A stretch of DNA of 19,451 nucleotides from Bordetella parapertussis (GCA_945911685.1 CAMEAW010000046.1:1-19451), one strand, 5' to 3'; numbered from the stretch's first letter, positions 7,129-14,955 are shown. The notes: generated from the letters alone by a model not told the origin. Numbers and translations: made by a program.

Positions 7129-7572
7129 CTACTTTTTAAGCGAGTCTCTGATTTCCCGCAATAACTCGATATCTTCAGGCGTCTTGGGTGGCGGGGCCGC
7201 AAGATCCATCTTTGCGCGCGCCGTATTAATCGCCTTGACCATAAAAAAGATCACAAATGCCAATAAAACGAAGTTAATCACGATCGTCAAGAAATTACCC
7301 CAGGCAAACAGGTTAGCCCCGGCCTTTGTTAAATCAGCGTAAGTTTCGGGGCCCGCATACTGGGCAGGCCTAGACAACACGATGTACTTGTTACTAAAGT
7401 CAACCGAGCCACCCACCAAAAAATTGACCACGGGCATGACGATATCCTTGACCAGAGAGTCAACGATTTTGCCAAACGCCGCCCCCACGATCACGCCCAC
7501 CGCTAAATCAACTACGTTTCCGCGGAGCGCAAACTGTTCAAATTCTTTGAAAATTCCTTTTCCTTGCGCCAT
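7129..7572 (-). CDS. mscL: MscL, large-conductance mechanosensitive channel
   Basis: MscL is a homopentameric inner-membrane channel that opens on membrane tension and releases solutes after hypo-osmotic shock. The 147-residue product begins with the family amphipathic helix ([17 protein letters not shown]), followed by membrane segment 1 with [18 protein letters not shown] (about 20-37), a periplasmic loop with SNKYIVL, membrane segment 2 (about 88-112) and a cytoplasmic helix [15 protein letters not shown] use the ATG at 7572 because GGAG lies 9 bp upstream; the in-frame TTG five codons earlier is inside that ribosome site. A good sigma-70 promoter lies upstream. It converges on the NIF3 gene with a 4-bp gap. 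Confidence 0.96.
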   Translation of the reverse strand: MAQGKGIFKEFEQFALRGNVVDLAVGVIVGAAFGKIVDSLVKDIVMPVVNFLVGGSVDFSNKYIVLSRPAQYAGPETYADLTKAGANLFAWGNFLTIVINFVLLAFVIFFMVKAINTARAKMDLAAPPPKTPEDIELLREIRDSLKK

Positions 7573-7612
7573 TTCCAATTTCTCCAATAGAAAGTCCCTG
7601 CTCGGTCGGGCT

Positions 7613-7641
7613 ATAATAAGGGGTTAAAACGTTTGCAGCAA
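7613..7641 (-). promoter_or_regulatory. Predicted sigma-70 promoter of mscL
   Basis: Read on the minus strand, TTGCTG (7636-7641) and TATTAT (7613-7618) are separated by exactly 17 bp, about 40 bp before the mscL start. The -10 region also reads TATAAT on the plus strand (7612-7617), but no good -35 partner is seen for that direction. Confidence 0.6.
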
Positions 7642-7722
7642 GACGGAATGTGTTTGTTTGGTAATGACTGCTAGGCGGCGTTGATAAGGTAAAGTCGCCC
7701 GCGCAACCACAAGGATAGGAAG

Positions 7723-8364
7723 ATGAGTCAGGATTCAGTTATGCATGACGATGAAGGTGCGGTTCCGGCCACGCTCCCGTCAGACCCCTCACGCCGCCTC
7801 TGGATTGGCACAACCTGTGCAATGGGTGGAGTGGCGGGTCTTGCCACTGCAGTACCCTTTGTGAGCACCTTTGCCCCGTCTGACCGCGCCCGCGCAGCTG
7901 GCGCACCGGTTGAAGTCGACATCAGCACCCTAGCGCCCGGCGAAATGCGCACCGTTGAATGGCGTGGCAAGCCTGTTTGGCTGATTCGCCGTACTAAAGA
8001 ACAACTCGATTCGCTCAAGCAAAATCCTGGCGAGCTCGCTGATCCAAACTCGACTCGCCCAGGTTTTACGCCTGCCTATGCAAAAAATGAATGGCGCTCG
8101 CGTAAACAAGAACTCTTCGTTGCCGTCGGTATTTGCACCCATCTGGGCTGCTCGCCTACACCAAGGTTTGCCACCGGCCCACAGCCAAGTCTGCCCTCCA
8201 CTTGGGATGGCGGCTTTTTGTGCCCCTGCCATGGCTCAACTTTTGATATGGCCGGTCGCGCGTTTAAAAATAAACCCGCACCCGACAATCTCGAAGTGCC
8301 TCCGTACCAATATTTAAGCGACACCCGCATTATTGTTGGGGTTGACGAGAACAACAAGGCCTAA
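7723..8364 (+). CDS. petA: PetA, Rieske iron-sulfur subunit of cytochrome bc1
   Basis: The Rieske subunit accepts electrons from ubiquinol at the Qo site and passes them to cytochrome c1. The 213-residue protein carries both cluster loops: CTHLGC (Cys138, His140, Cys143) and CPCHGS (Cys167, Cys169, His170). The cysteines 143 and 169 would form the usual stabilising disulfide. The N-terminus has SRRLWIG (23-29) before a hydrophobic anchor (about 30-50), an uncleaved twin-arginine-type signal, so the TatABC system encoded in this same window is the expected route of insertion. A polar 20-residue stretch precedes the twin arginine. An AGGA-type ribosome site precedes the ATG. It starts the petABC run, 58 bp before petB; that spacer includes a run of eight C (8379-8386). 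Confidence 0.97.
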   Translation: MSQDSVMHDDEGAVPATLPSDPSRRLWIGTTCAMGGVAGLATAVPFVSTFAPSDRARAAGAPVEVDISTLAPGEMRTVEWRGKPVWLIRRTKEQLDSLKQNPGELADPNSTRPGFTPAYAKNEWRSRKQELFVAVGICTHLGCSPTPRFATGPQPSLPSTWDGGFLCPCHGSTFDMAGRAFKNKPAPDNLEVPPYQYLSDTRIIVGVDENNKA

Positions 8365-8422
8365 CGGTCCGTTACTCACCCCCCCCACAACTTGATACTG
8401 AACAAGCAAAGGAACCGTTTTC

Positions 8423-9802
8423 ATGGCTGGCAATAAAACCGTAGAAACGACCGGACTACTAGGTTGGATTGATCAGCGTTTTCCGCTGACCTCTACATAT
8501 AAAGCGCATCTGTCTGAGTACTATGCGCCAAAAAACTTCAACTTTTGGTACTTTTTTGGCGCCCTGTCTTTACTCGTCTTGGTGCTGCAAATCGTCACCG
8601 GTATTTTTTTGGTTATGCACTACAAACCCGACGCGCAGTTTGCGTTTCAATCCGTCGAGTACATCATGCGCGAAGTGCCTGGCGGATGGTTTATCCGTTA
8701 TATGCACTCAACCGGGGCCTCGATGTTTTTTGTCGTGGTCTACCTGCATATGGTGCGCGCACTCATTTACGGTTCATACCGCAAACCGCGTGAACTGGTC
8801 TGGATCTTCGGCGTCGGTATTTTCTTGTGCTTAATGGCTGAGGCGTTTTTTGGCTATCTTTTACCTTGGGGTCAGATGTCGTTCTGGGGCGCACAGGTCA
8901 TCGTGAATCTGTTCTCGGCGATTCCGTTTATCGGCCCTGAACTCTCGATCTGGATTCGGGGTGACTATGTGGTGTCTGACGCCACACTGAATCGCTTCTT
9001 CGCGTTTCATGTCATCGCGATTCCGCTCGTGTTGCTTGGCCTCGTTGTCGCACACATCGTTGCCTTGCATGAGGTGGGTTCAAACAACCCAGATGGCGTT
9101 GACATCAAAACCAAACAAGATAAGTATGGTCGTCCACTTGACGGTATCCCGTTTCATCCCTACTACACCGTGCACGACATCATGGGTTTTATGGGATTTC
9201 TCATTATCTTCATGGCGATTGTTTTCTTCGCCCCTGAGATGGGTGGTTACTTTCTAGAGTTCAACAACTTTATTCCGGCTGACCCACTTAAAACACCCTT
9301 GCATATTGCGCCAGTCTGGTATTTCACGCCGTTTTACTCAATGCTGCGCGCGACAAACGACGAATTCACCTGGGTGCTCGCTGGTGCCGCCGTACTAGCC
9401 GCTATCATGATGTTTATTCGCAGCAAAGGCTTGGTCAAACTGATCGCGCCGGTCGTACTGCTTGGCGTCGCCGTCTTATTGCGCTTGATCGACGCCAAGT
9501 TCTGGGGCGTGGTCGCGATGGGCGGGGCCGTCGTTCTATTGTTCTTTGTGCCTTGGCTCGACTACAGCCCCGTCAAGTCCATTCGCTATCGGCCAGGTTG
9601 GCAAAAAACGCTTTACGGCATTTTCTTTGCCAACTTTGTTGTTTTAGGCTATCTCGGCACCCAAGCGCCAACAGACCTTTTTAACTTGCTCTCGCAAATT
9701 GGTACGCTCATTTATCTGGGCTTCTTTTTCCTGATGCCTGTTTGGACTCAGCTCGGCACCTTCAAGCCAGTTCCTGACCGCGTCACGTTCCACGCCCATT
9801 GA
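8423..9802 (+). CDS. petB: PetB, cytochrome b subunit of cytochrome bc1
   Basis: Cytochrome b is the diheme membrane core of complex III and holds both quinone sites. The 459-residue protein has the full-length bacterial form, with eight core membrane helices plus extra C-terminal hydrophobic segments. Heme-ligand histidines are visible in the paired motifs MHSTGASMFFVVVYLHMVR and FHVIAIPLVLLGLVVAHIV. The Qo-site motif reads PVWY (in IAPVWYFTPFYSMLR) instead of the PEWY of mitochondria and alphaproteobacteria; I recall this variant as common in beta- and gammaproteobacteria. AAAGGAA lies about 8 bp before the ATG. petC follows after about 25 bp. Confidence 0.97.
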   Translation: MAGNKTVETTGLLGWIDQRFPLTSTYKAHLSEYYAPKNFNFWYFFGALSLLVLVLQIVTGIFLVMHYKPDAQFAFQSVEYIMREVPGGWFIRYMHSTGASMFFVVVYLHMVRALIYGSYRKPRELVWIFGVGIFLCLMAEAFFGYLLPWGQMSFWGAQVIVNLFSAIPFIGPELSIWIRGDYVVSDATLNRFFAFHVIAIPLVLLGLVVAHIVALHEVGSNNPDGVDIKTKQDKYGRPLDGIPFHPYYTVHDIMGFMGFLIIFMAIVFFAPEMGGYFLEFNNFIPADPLKTPLHIAPVWYFTPFYSMLRATNDEFTWVLAGAAVLAAIMMFIRSKGLVKLIAPVVLLGVAVLLRLIDAKFWGVVAMGGAVVLLFFVPWLDYSPVKSIRYRPGWQKTLYGIFFANFVVLGYLGTQAPTDLFNLLSQIGTLIYLGFFFLMPVWTQLGTFKPVPDRVTFHAH

Positions 9803-9827
9803 GCCTAACCTAATTTACGGAATGACC

Positions 9828-10682
9828 ATGATCAAGAAGCTGCTTTGTGCTCTTGCCCTGTTGATAATCTGCAACGCAGCCAGTGCTGCGGGCGGTGAGT
9901 TTCCCTTAGATCGCGCACCCAATCGCATCAACGAACTCACTTCCCTTCAAAACGGTGCAAAGTTATTTGTGAACTATTGCTTAAACTGTCATAGCGCCGC
10001 AGCGATGCGCTACAACAAACTGAACGACATCGGCCTAACCGATGAGCAAATCCGCAGCAGCCTGCTATTTACAGGTGACAAGGTTGGGGATTTGATGATG
10101 GGTTCGGTCTCTGTGAAGGACGGTAAGCGTTGGTTTGGCGTGATGCCACCTGATTTATCAATCATGGCGCGAGCCAAGTCAGTCAACGCCGGCCCAACGG
10201 GATCAGACTACATATACACGTATTTGCGCACGTATTATCGCGATACAACCAAACCAACCGGTTGGGATAACCTTGCGTTTCCCGCTGCAGCGATGCCCCA
10301 TGTACTCTACGAGCGTCAAGGCCCACGTGAACTCACGACCATCGTGACCCACGAGCATCCAGCGCCCGGGGGCAAGGGCCCTGCAACCTGGGAGCGCGTC
10401 ACAACCACGTATGACTCACTTGGTTACGCAACGAGCAAAACCGAGAACCTCGCAAATTATCGCGGCAAAGCGGGCACCGAACACAAGTTCAAGGCTCTGG
10501 ATACGTCGCGTACCTCTGCTTACGATAACGATATTGCAGATCTCACTAACTTCTTGACCTGGATGTCTGAGCCGATTCAACAAAAGCGCAAACAGATTGG
10601 CGTTTGGGTATTGTTATTTTTAGGTCTGTTTTTTGTCGTTGCCTGGCGCCTGAACGCGTCGTTCTGGAAGCACGTCAAGTAG
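9828..10682 (+). CDS. petC: PetC, cytochrome c1 subunit of cytochrome bc1
   Basis: Cytochrome c1 passes electrons from the Rieske centre to soluble or membrane cytochrome c. Counting from ATG 9828, the 284-residue protein has a Sec signal peptide (about 1-21, ending ASA-A), the heme-binding CLNCH (51-55), the family stretch MPPDLSIMARA, a likely axial Met156 in AAAMPHVL, and a C-terminal membrane anchor (about 255-275) that leaves the heme domain in the periplasm. ATG 9822 is also in frame, but GGA abuts it directly, whereas it sits 6 bp before ATG 9828; I therefore choose the latter. The gene ends the petABC unit and is followed within 13 bp by a strong terminator. Confidence 0.96.
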   Translation: MIKKLLCALALLIICNAASAAGGEFPLDRAPNRINELTSLQNGAKLFVNYCLNCHSAAAMRYNKLNDIGLTDEQIRSSLLFTGDKVGDLMMGSVSVKDGKRWFGVMPPDLSIMARAKSVNAGPTGSDYIYTYLRTYYRDTTKPTGWDNLAFPAAAMPHVLYERQGPRELTTIVTHEHPAPGGKGPATWERVTTTYDSLGYATSKTENLANYRGKAGTEHKFKALDTSRTSAYDNDIADLTNFLTWMSEPIQQKRKQIGVWVLLFLGLFFVVAWRLNASFWKHVK

Positions 10683-10694
10683 CTTTTATTTCAG

Positions 10695-10735
10695 GGCCAG
10701 CGTCTGCTTCTTGTAGACGCTGGCCTTTCGTTTTT
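10695..10735 (+). terminator. Rho-independent terminator of petABC
   Basis: A perfect 11-bp stem, GGCCAGCGTCT (10695-10705) with AGACGCTGGCC (10715-10725), has a 9-base loop and is followed by TTTCGTTTTT. It lies 13 bp after petC and 33 bp before sspA, so sspA most likely has its own promoter in or just after this site. Confidence 0.92.
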
Positions 10736-10767
10736 ATCTGTAGTCATTTTTAGGACGGAAATCCAAT

Positions 10768-11379
10768 ATGATGGTCCTCTACTCCGGTACCACCTGCCCC
10801 TTTTCACATCGCTGCCGTTTTGTGTTGTTTGAAAAAGGCATGGATTTCGAAATCCGCGATATCGACTTGTTCAATAAGCCTGAAGATATTGCAGTGATGA
10901 ATCCCTACGGACAAGTGCCAATCTTGGTTGAACGTGATTTGATCCTGTACGAGTCAAACATCATCAACGAATATATTGACGAACGCTTTCCTCATCCACA
11001 ACTGATGCCCGCCGATCCGGTCATGCGTGCACGCACGCGTTTGTTTTTATACAACTTTGAAAAAGAGTTGTTTATTCACGTGGCAGCACTCGAAGATCGC
11101 GCCGTGCGCGCTGACGAAAAGCGGATGAACGTTGCGCGCGCAGCGGTACGCGATCGTTTGTCGCAACTTGCGCCTTTGCTTCTTAAAAACAAGTACATGC
11201 TTGGCGAAGAATTCTCGATGCTCGACGTTGCCATGGCACCCTTGCTTTGGCGCCTGGATCACTACGGTATCGAATTGCCAAAGACGGCAGCCCTAATTCA
11301 AAAATATGGCGAGCGCATTTTTTCGCGCCCTGCCTATATTGAGGCGCTGACGCCCTCAGAAAAAGTGATGCGCCGTTAA
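10768..11379 (+). CDS. sspA: SspA, stringent starvation protein A
   Basis: SspA is a glutathione-S-transferase-fold protein that binds RNA polymerase and alters promoter choice in stationary phase or stress. The 203-residue product has the thioredoxin-like N-terminal domain (LYSGTTCPFSHRCRFVLFEKGMDFE; NPYGQVPILVERDLILYESNIINEYIDERFP) and an all-alpha C-terminal domain (about 85-203). The stretch from CPFSHR to PHPQLMP is typical of the family. Two adjacent ATG codons (10768, 10771) are possible starts; an AGGA lies upstream. sspB follows after 11 bp, as in many beta- and gammaproteobacteria. Confidence 0.95.
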   Translation: MMVLYSGTTCPFSHRCRFVLFEKGMDFEIRDIDLFNKPEDIAVMNPYGQVPILVERDLILYESNIINEYIDERFPHPQLMPADPVMRARTRLFLYNFEKELFIHVAALEDRAVRADEKRMNVARAAVRDRLSQLAPLLLKNKYMLGEEFSMLDVAMAPLLWRLDHYGIELPKTAALIQKYGERIFSRPAYIEALTPSEKVMRR

Positions 11380-11390
11380 TAAACATCATT

Positions 11391-11855
11391 ATGGCCGAGA
11401 CCTCTACTAAACCGTACATGATTCGTGCCCTGCACGAATGGTGCACCGATAACGGGTACACGCCACAGATTGTGGTGCGCGTTGACCAAAATACGATGGT
11501 GCCACCTGCGCACATTCGGGATGGCCAAATCACGCTCAACATTGGCATGATGGCCACTAAGGGTCTTGTCTTAGGCAACGACAGCATCGAGTTTCAGGCG
11601 CGATTTAACGGCGTGACTGAAAATCTCTATATCCCGGTGGGCGCTGTCACAGCACTCTATGCGCGCGAAACCGGCGCCGGCATGGGTTTTGAAGTTGAAG
11701 AGCCAAATTCAGACAATACCCCGGCTACCAATGCCTCTACCTCTGGTTTCACGGCGGGTACTCAACCGCAGTCGCCTAGCGCAGCACCCTCTTCAGCGGT
11801 AGCCGATACGGTGGCGACCGACACCAAACGACCCACACTCACCATCGTGAAATAG
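11391..11855 (+). CDS. sspB: SspB, ClpXP protease adaptor
   Basis: SspB binds ssrA-tagged proteins and delivers them to ClpXP. The 154-residue product has the substrate-binding domain (about 1-105: STKPYMIRALHEWCTDNGYTP, NTMVPPAHIRDGQITLNI, FNGVTENLYIPVGAVTALYAR). A flexible Ser/Thr/Ala/Pro-rich linker follows (about 108-145). The C-terminus, KRPTLTIVK, matches the ClpX-binding tail of E. coli SspB (RPALRVVK), so both functional ends are intact. It forms an operon with sspA. Confidence 0.95.
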   Translation: MAETSTKPYMIRALHEWCTDNGYTPQIVVRVDQNTMVPPAHIRDGQITLNIGMMATKGLVLGNDSIEFQARFNGVTENLYIPVGAVTALYARETGAGMGFEVEEPNSDNTPATNASTSGFTAGTQPQSPSAAPSSAVADTVATDTKRPTLTIVK

Positions 11856-11867
11856 CAATACCTCCAA

Positions 11868-11930
11868 AACAAAAAACGTTTGCCATAATTCATCTATAAT
11901 TCGGCGCGCTGTTGCAAGTTCGTGGCAACA
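11868..11930 (+). promoter_or_regulatory. Predicted tRNA-Thr promoter with GC-rich discriminator and leader hairpin
   Basis: A consensus TATAAT lies at 11895-11900 with an A-rich stretch upstream (about 11866-11878) but no good -35. It is followed directly by a GC-rich TCGGCGCGC, the kind of discriminator seen at stringently controlled stable-RNA promoters. In the leader, TGTTGC (11910-11915) can pair with GCAACA (11925-11930) across a 9-base loop. Confidence 0.55.
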
Positions 11931-11947
11931 GCAGCAATTATCAAATT

Positions 11948-12023
11948 GCCGGAGTAGCTCAGTTGGTAGAGCAGCTCACTTGTAATGAGAAGGTCGAGGG
12001 TTCGATTCCTTTCTCCGGCACCA
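11948..12023 (+). tRNA. tRNA-Thr (anticodon UGU)
   Basis: The 76-nt cloverleaf includes an encoded CCA. The acceptor arm is GCCGGAG (11948-11954) with CTCCGGC (12013-12019), discriminator A12020. The D arm has the standard AGCTCAGTTGGTAGAGC; the T arm has GGTTCGATTCC. The anticodon TGT sits at 11981-11983 in the loop CTTGTAA, reading threonine ACA (and by wobble other ACN codons). The first anticodon-stem pair (27-43) is G-A, a mismatch. It stands alone between sspB and a terminator. Confidence 0.97.
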
Positions 12024-12031
12024 AACACAAC

Positions 12032-12075
12032 AAAGGCCTCTAAGCGTAAATGCTTAGAGGCCTTTTGTTTTTACG
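12032..12075 (+). terminator. Terminator of the tRNA-Thr unit
   Basis: A perfect 14-bp stem, AAAGGCCTCTAAGC (12032-12045) with GCTTAGAGGCCTTT (12052-12065), has a 6-base loop and runs into TTTGTTTTTA. On the minus strand the same stem is followed by TTTGTTGTGTTT, so it may also stop transcription coming from the NnrS gene. Confidence 0.92.
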
Positions 12076-12117
12076 GATGCTAATTGGTTGCTAATGCTGA
12101 TTATTGCGGGTGTTGAT

Positions 12118-13287
12118 TTATGAACGACTAAGAATGCGCCAGTACCGAAACGCATACAAGGCAAACCCAGACGACCACAGCACCGCAGAAACCAGAACCG
12201 CATCACTCACCCACGCTGGATTTAGCCACGGAACAAACACCCGCACGATAGCGGCTAACGCCACCAATACATAACAGCTTACCTCCGTCTTTCCTGCAAT
12301 CAGTTTTCTTCCGGTATGCCCCATGGCCGTGCGTGTCATCATGCCAATGACCATGCCACCGATCGCTCCTGTGGTGAGCGCGTGACTAGCCACTGATGCC
12401 GAGACCCAGTCCATCGCGGCCATGGCGCGAAGCAGCAAGTACACAGGGATCCAGGCATAGGCAAGATGCAAGACCCACACTAACGGGGTCTTGAGCGTCT
12501 TCCAGGGCTGCCACAACCACAAGCGAGCCGAATGCGCCAACATCGCCGCAGCGGCGATGCCTGCAAGCCAACCCCCCGAAATTTGCAATACATCGGCACA
12601 GGCGAGCAGTAACACTAGACCGAGTGCTAGTTTTTCAACCAAAGAGTGACGTGTGGCCTTTGCCTGAGGGATGGCATTGTTGGTGAACATCGGTATCACC
12701 CTGCCACCCATGACACTAAGCACCAACAGCATTACCTCCAACCCCACTGTGATCCCGGCCCAACTTGGCACGCGCAAGACGCCTAGGGCATTTAGATGCA
12801 CCACGAGTTGAGCCAGCGCCATCAAGACAAGCAAGCCAACAAAGAAATAGTTGCGTTGGTTACGCGCTCGGTAAAGCGGTATCGCCAGTGCGGTTGCCAC
12901 CGCCAAGGGAAAAGCCACATTCACCACCGCCGCTAGCCAGCCCCACGGTGACAACACCAACACCCTCCCGGCCAACCACAAGCCCGCCAGAGCAGCGAGG
13001 TAAGCACCTTTCGGTGTTGATTGCCCCGACCAGTTTTGTCCAGCCGTTAGCAAGAAGCCTGTTAGCACCGCCAGCACAAAGCCAAACAGCATCTCGTGAG
13101 CATGCCACAGCGGTCCCTGTAAATAGGCATACGGCAGATAGCCGCTAAATTGCAGACCCCAAAGCAAAATCGACACTGCGGCAAAAGCGCTTGCCATCAA
13201 GTAGAACGGTCGAAAGGCAAGATCCAACAAGGCAAAGCGGGCATGGCCACCGTTAAGTTCGTGTCGAGTCACGTTCACAGTGGCCAT
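12118..13287 (-). CDS. NnrS-family heme/copper membrane protein
   Basis: NnrS proteins are multi-spanning inner-membrane proteins linked to nitric-oxide metabolism and resistance to nitrosative stress. The 389-residue product has about a dozen hydrophobic segments and the family's conserved histidine motifs: PLWHAHEMLFGF (59-70), GGRVIPMFTNN (194-204) and SHALTTGAIGGMVIGMMTRTAMGHTGR (301-327). The opening FALLDLAFRPFYL is also typical. It begins 9 bp after the M81 peptidase stop, with no separate promoter visible, so the two are probably co-transcribed. No denitrification or NO-reductase gene is in the window. The family call is firm; the exact role is not. Confidence 0.9.
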   Translation of the reverse strand: MATVNVTRHELNGGHARFALLDLAFRPFYLMASAFAAVSILLWGLQFSGYLPYAYLQGPLWHAHEMLFGFVLAVLTGFLLTAGQNWSGQSTPKGAYLAALAGLWLAGRVLVLSPWGWLAAVVNVAFPLAVATALAIPLYRARNQRNYFFVGLLVLMALAQLVVHLNALGVLRVPSWAGITVGLEVMLLVLSVMGGRVIPMFTNNAIPQAKATRHSLVEKLALGLVLLLACADVLQISGGWLAGIAAAAMLAHSARLWLWQPWKTLKTPLVWVLHLAYAWIPVYLLLRAMAAMDWVSASVASHALTTGAIGGMVIGMMTRTAMGHTGRKLIAGKTEVSCYVLVALAAIVRVFVPWLNPAWVSDAVLVSAVLWSSGFALYAFRYWRILSRS

Positions 13288-13296
13288 GAGCAGGGC

Positions 13297-14784
13297 CTAG
13301 GGTGTTGTGCGCGTGGTTTTAGCGAGCTTGGTCCAGGGCAAATCAGCCGGATCTGCGGCCATCGGCCCCGCCGCTTTTGCTACCAAGATGTGCGAGGCGA
13401 TCGGTGTGAAATCGGCCCGAAAATGATTTGAGCTTTTTACGACCAGTACTTTCATCGTTTCGGGATGCACACCCAGCATCCGAAAAAGTTCGCGATCGAG
13501 TAATTGTTTTTTGCCACTCGCCACCGCAACCAACACACCCTCGATTTCAAGCAAGGCACAGGGGCCTAGCGTAATACGCGAGCCTGTCATCATCGGGCCC
13601 TTGAGGGTGACCTTGCCGTCTGAAAGCGCTTTCACTTTAAAAGTGCCTTGCACGGGGGCATCGCTGAATTGACCGGTAAAGGTCGGCACCGCAGTCCCAA
13701 TCGCAGTGGTGATCGACGCTCCTAAGCCTGCCTCATGCGCCATGGTTGCCGTGGCGCTATCAAAGAGCAACCCGAGCGCCACTTTCCCTGGCAGGCGTTT
13801 GCCTGCGCCTTTCTCAAGTAGCGCGCGCAACAAACCCGTTGTGTTGCTATCACCCCCAGCACCCGGGTTATCTTGCGTATCCGCAATCACCACTGGTTTT
13901 TCATTTGTTTCACCCAGCAAGCAAGCCCGCTCGACCGCATCGCGCGCCGAAAACATTTCAAGTTTCCACTGCGTAGGTTCACTCACCTGTTTGTACAAGC
14001 GTTGAACCGCCGCCTCGGCGCGATCCCCATACCCCCACACCATTGGCGCACACTCGGCGATATCTGACGCCGGAAACGCCATACAAAAACTCAAGCAAGT
14101 GTCAAACTCGCGATCAAGATCAAAAATCTCTTCGTAGCGCGACTTGGCGGGCTCGAGCCAAGTACTTTGTGCATTCAGTGGGATCAGATAAGGCAGACGG
14201 TGGTAAGCCATCGGCTCTTTACTGCCACGCTTGATGCGTCGTTTCAACAATGTCGCGGCAAGCTGCCCCGTGGTGGCCATATCCACATGTGGATAGGTGC
14301 GGTACGCGGCTAAGGCATCAGCCTCGGCAAGCATGCGGTGCGTCACGTTAGCGTGTAAATCTAGGCTTGCAACGATCGGTAAGGTAGGCCCAACAATCGC
14401 ACGTATGCGTGCAATCAATTCACCCTCGGTGTCGTCGACGTGTTCAGCAACAGCAGCGCCATGCAAGTCAAGATAGACGGCGTCAAAACCACCTTTGCGA
14501 ATACCAGCAAGAATTGAGTCACTGATCCGCTCAAAGGCATCACGCGTGACATGTGCCGACGGTATCGCACCGCACCAAGACCCTGGCACCAGCTGCCAAC
14601 CTTCAAGTCGGGCCGCTTCGATAAACCCACCGATGGGGATATTGACGCCACGCAGGCTATCGAGCATCGGTTGGCCTTCAATGAAGGCCGGAAACGATTC
14701 GCCTCGATTAAACGCAGCCCAATCGGCCTTCGTCGGAGCGAAAGTGTTGGTTTCGTGCTGGTAGCCTGCGACGTAAATTTTCAA
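13297..14784 (-). CDS. M81-family (MlrC-like) metallopeptidase
   Basis: M81 enzymes include MlrC (microcystinase), which cuts the linearised microcystin peptide; most relatives act on unknown small peptides. The protein is about 495 residues, the usual length. It opens with the family YVAGYQHETNTFAP; the zinc ligands are probably Asp142 and His144 in SLDLHANVTH and His166 in YRTYPHVDMATTG. YLDLHGAAVAEHVDDTEGE (104-122), IADTQDNPGAGGDSNT and SSNHFRADF mark the rest of the family core. A TTG at 14784 has AAGG 7 bp upstream; the GTG at 14790 has it only 1 bp away, so I prefer TTG. It is the first gene of a likely two-gene operon with NnrS. The name microcystinase should not be carried over: substrate is unknown. 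Confidence 0.9.
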   Translation of the reverse strand: MKIYVAGYQHETNTFAPTKADWAAFNRGESFPAFIEGQPMLDSLRGVNIPIGGFIEAARLEGWQLVPGSWCGAIPSAHVTRDAFERISDSILAGIRKGGFDAVYLDLHGAAVAEHVDDTEGELIARIRAIVGPTLPIVASLDLHANVTHRMLAEADALAAYRTYPHVDMATTGQLAATLLKRRIKRGSKEPMAYHRLPYLIPLNAQSTWLEPAKSRYEEIFDLDREFDTCLSFCMAFPASDIAECAPMVWGYGDRAEAAVQRLYKQVSEPTQWKLEMFSARDAVERACLLGETNEKPVVIADTQDNPGAGGDSNTTGLLRALLEKGAGKRLPGKVALGLLFDSATATMAHEAGLGASITTAIGTAVPTFTGQFSDAPVQGTFKVKALSDGKVTLKGPMMTGSRITLGPCALLEIEGVLVAVASGKKQLLDRELFRMLGVHPETMKVLVVKSSNHFRADFTPIASHILVAKAAGPMAADPADLPWTKLAKTTRTTP

Positions 14785-14793
14785 GAGCACACC

Positions 14794-14818
14794 TTAATGA
14801 TTTTCAAGTTTAATGATT
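14794..14818. repeat. 9-bp direct repeat ahead of the M81 gene
   Basis: TTAATGATT occurs at 14794-14802 and again at 14810-14818, a period of 16 bp, separated by TTCAAGT. On the coding strand of the M81 gene these read AATCATTAA, the nearer copy running into the AAGG ribosome site. They may be an operator or a chance A/T-rich repeat. Confidence 0.4.
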
Positions 14819-14875
14819 AACGGACTGTGATTGCTCGTGCGACGTACTGAGTCTTTGATATTAATCACTCTAAGT

Positions 14876-14912
14876 AAAAAACCGCTCAAGCACAAGGCGC
14901 GAGCGGTTTTTT
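14876..14912 (-). terminator. Terminator downstream of hppA
   Basis: AAAAAACCGCTC (14876-14887) and GAGCGGTTTTTT (14901-14912) form a perfect 12-bp inverted repeat with a 13-base loop. On the minus strand the GC part of the stem is followed by a T run, 43 bp after the hppA stop. It is symmetrical and could work in both directions, but no plus-strand gene ends here. Confidence 0.88.
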
Positions 14913-14955
14913 GAACTCTCTGCATGCAGGCATGCAAAGACCTAACAACAAATGA

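Noticed and set aside
7570..7587. TTG start five codons upstream for mscL
   Set aside because: The TTG is part of the TTGGAG ribosome site that serves the ATG at 7572, and the family begins with the ATG-encoded residue.
8379..8386. Run of eight C between petA and petB as a phase-variation switch
   Set aside because: It is outside coding sequence and far from any promoter element; the petB ribosome site is about 20 bp further on. Little effect is expected.
9828..11855. Stress genes sspA-sspB placed next to respiratory genes petABC as a possible new functional unit
   Set aside because: This order is widespread in beta- and gammaproteobacteria, and a strong terminator separates the two groups.
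12078..12095. Direct repeat TGCTAAT at 12078 and 12089
   Set aside because: Short, A/T-rich, after a terminator and far from any start; probably chance.
11940..12120. tRNA-Thr as a prophage or island attachment site
   Set aside because: No integrase, no repeat of the tRNA 3' end and no foreign genes were seen on either side; the neighbouring genes look native.
13297..14784. Naming the M81 gene microcystinase (mlrC)
   Set aside because: No mlrA, mlrB or mlrD gene is nearby, and M81 proteins are common in bacteria that do not degrade microcystin.
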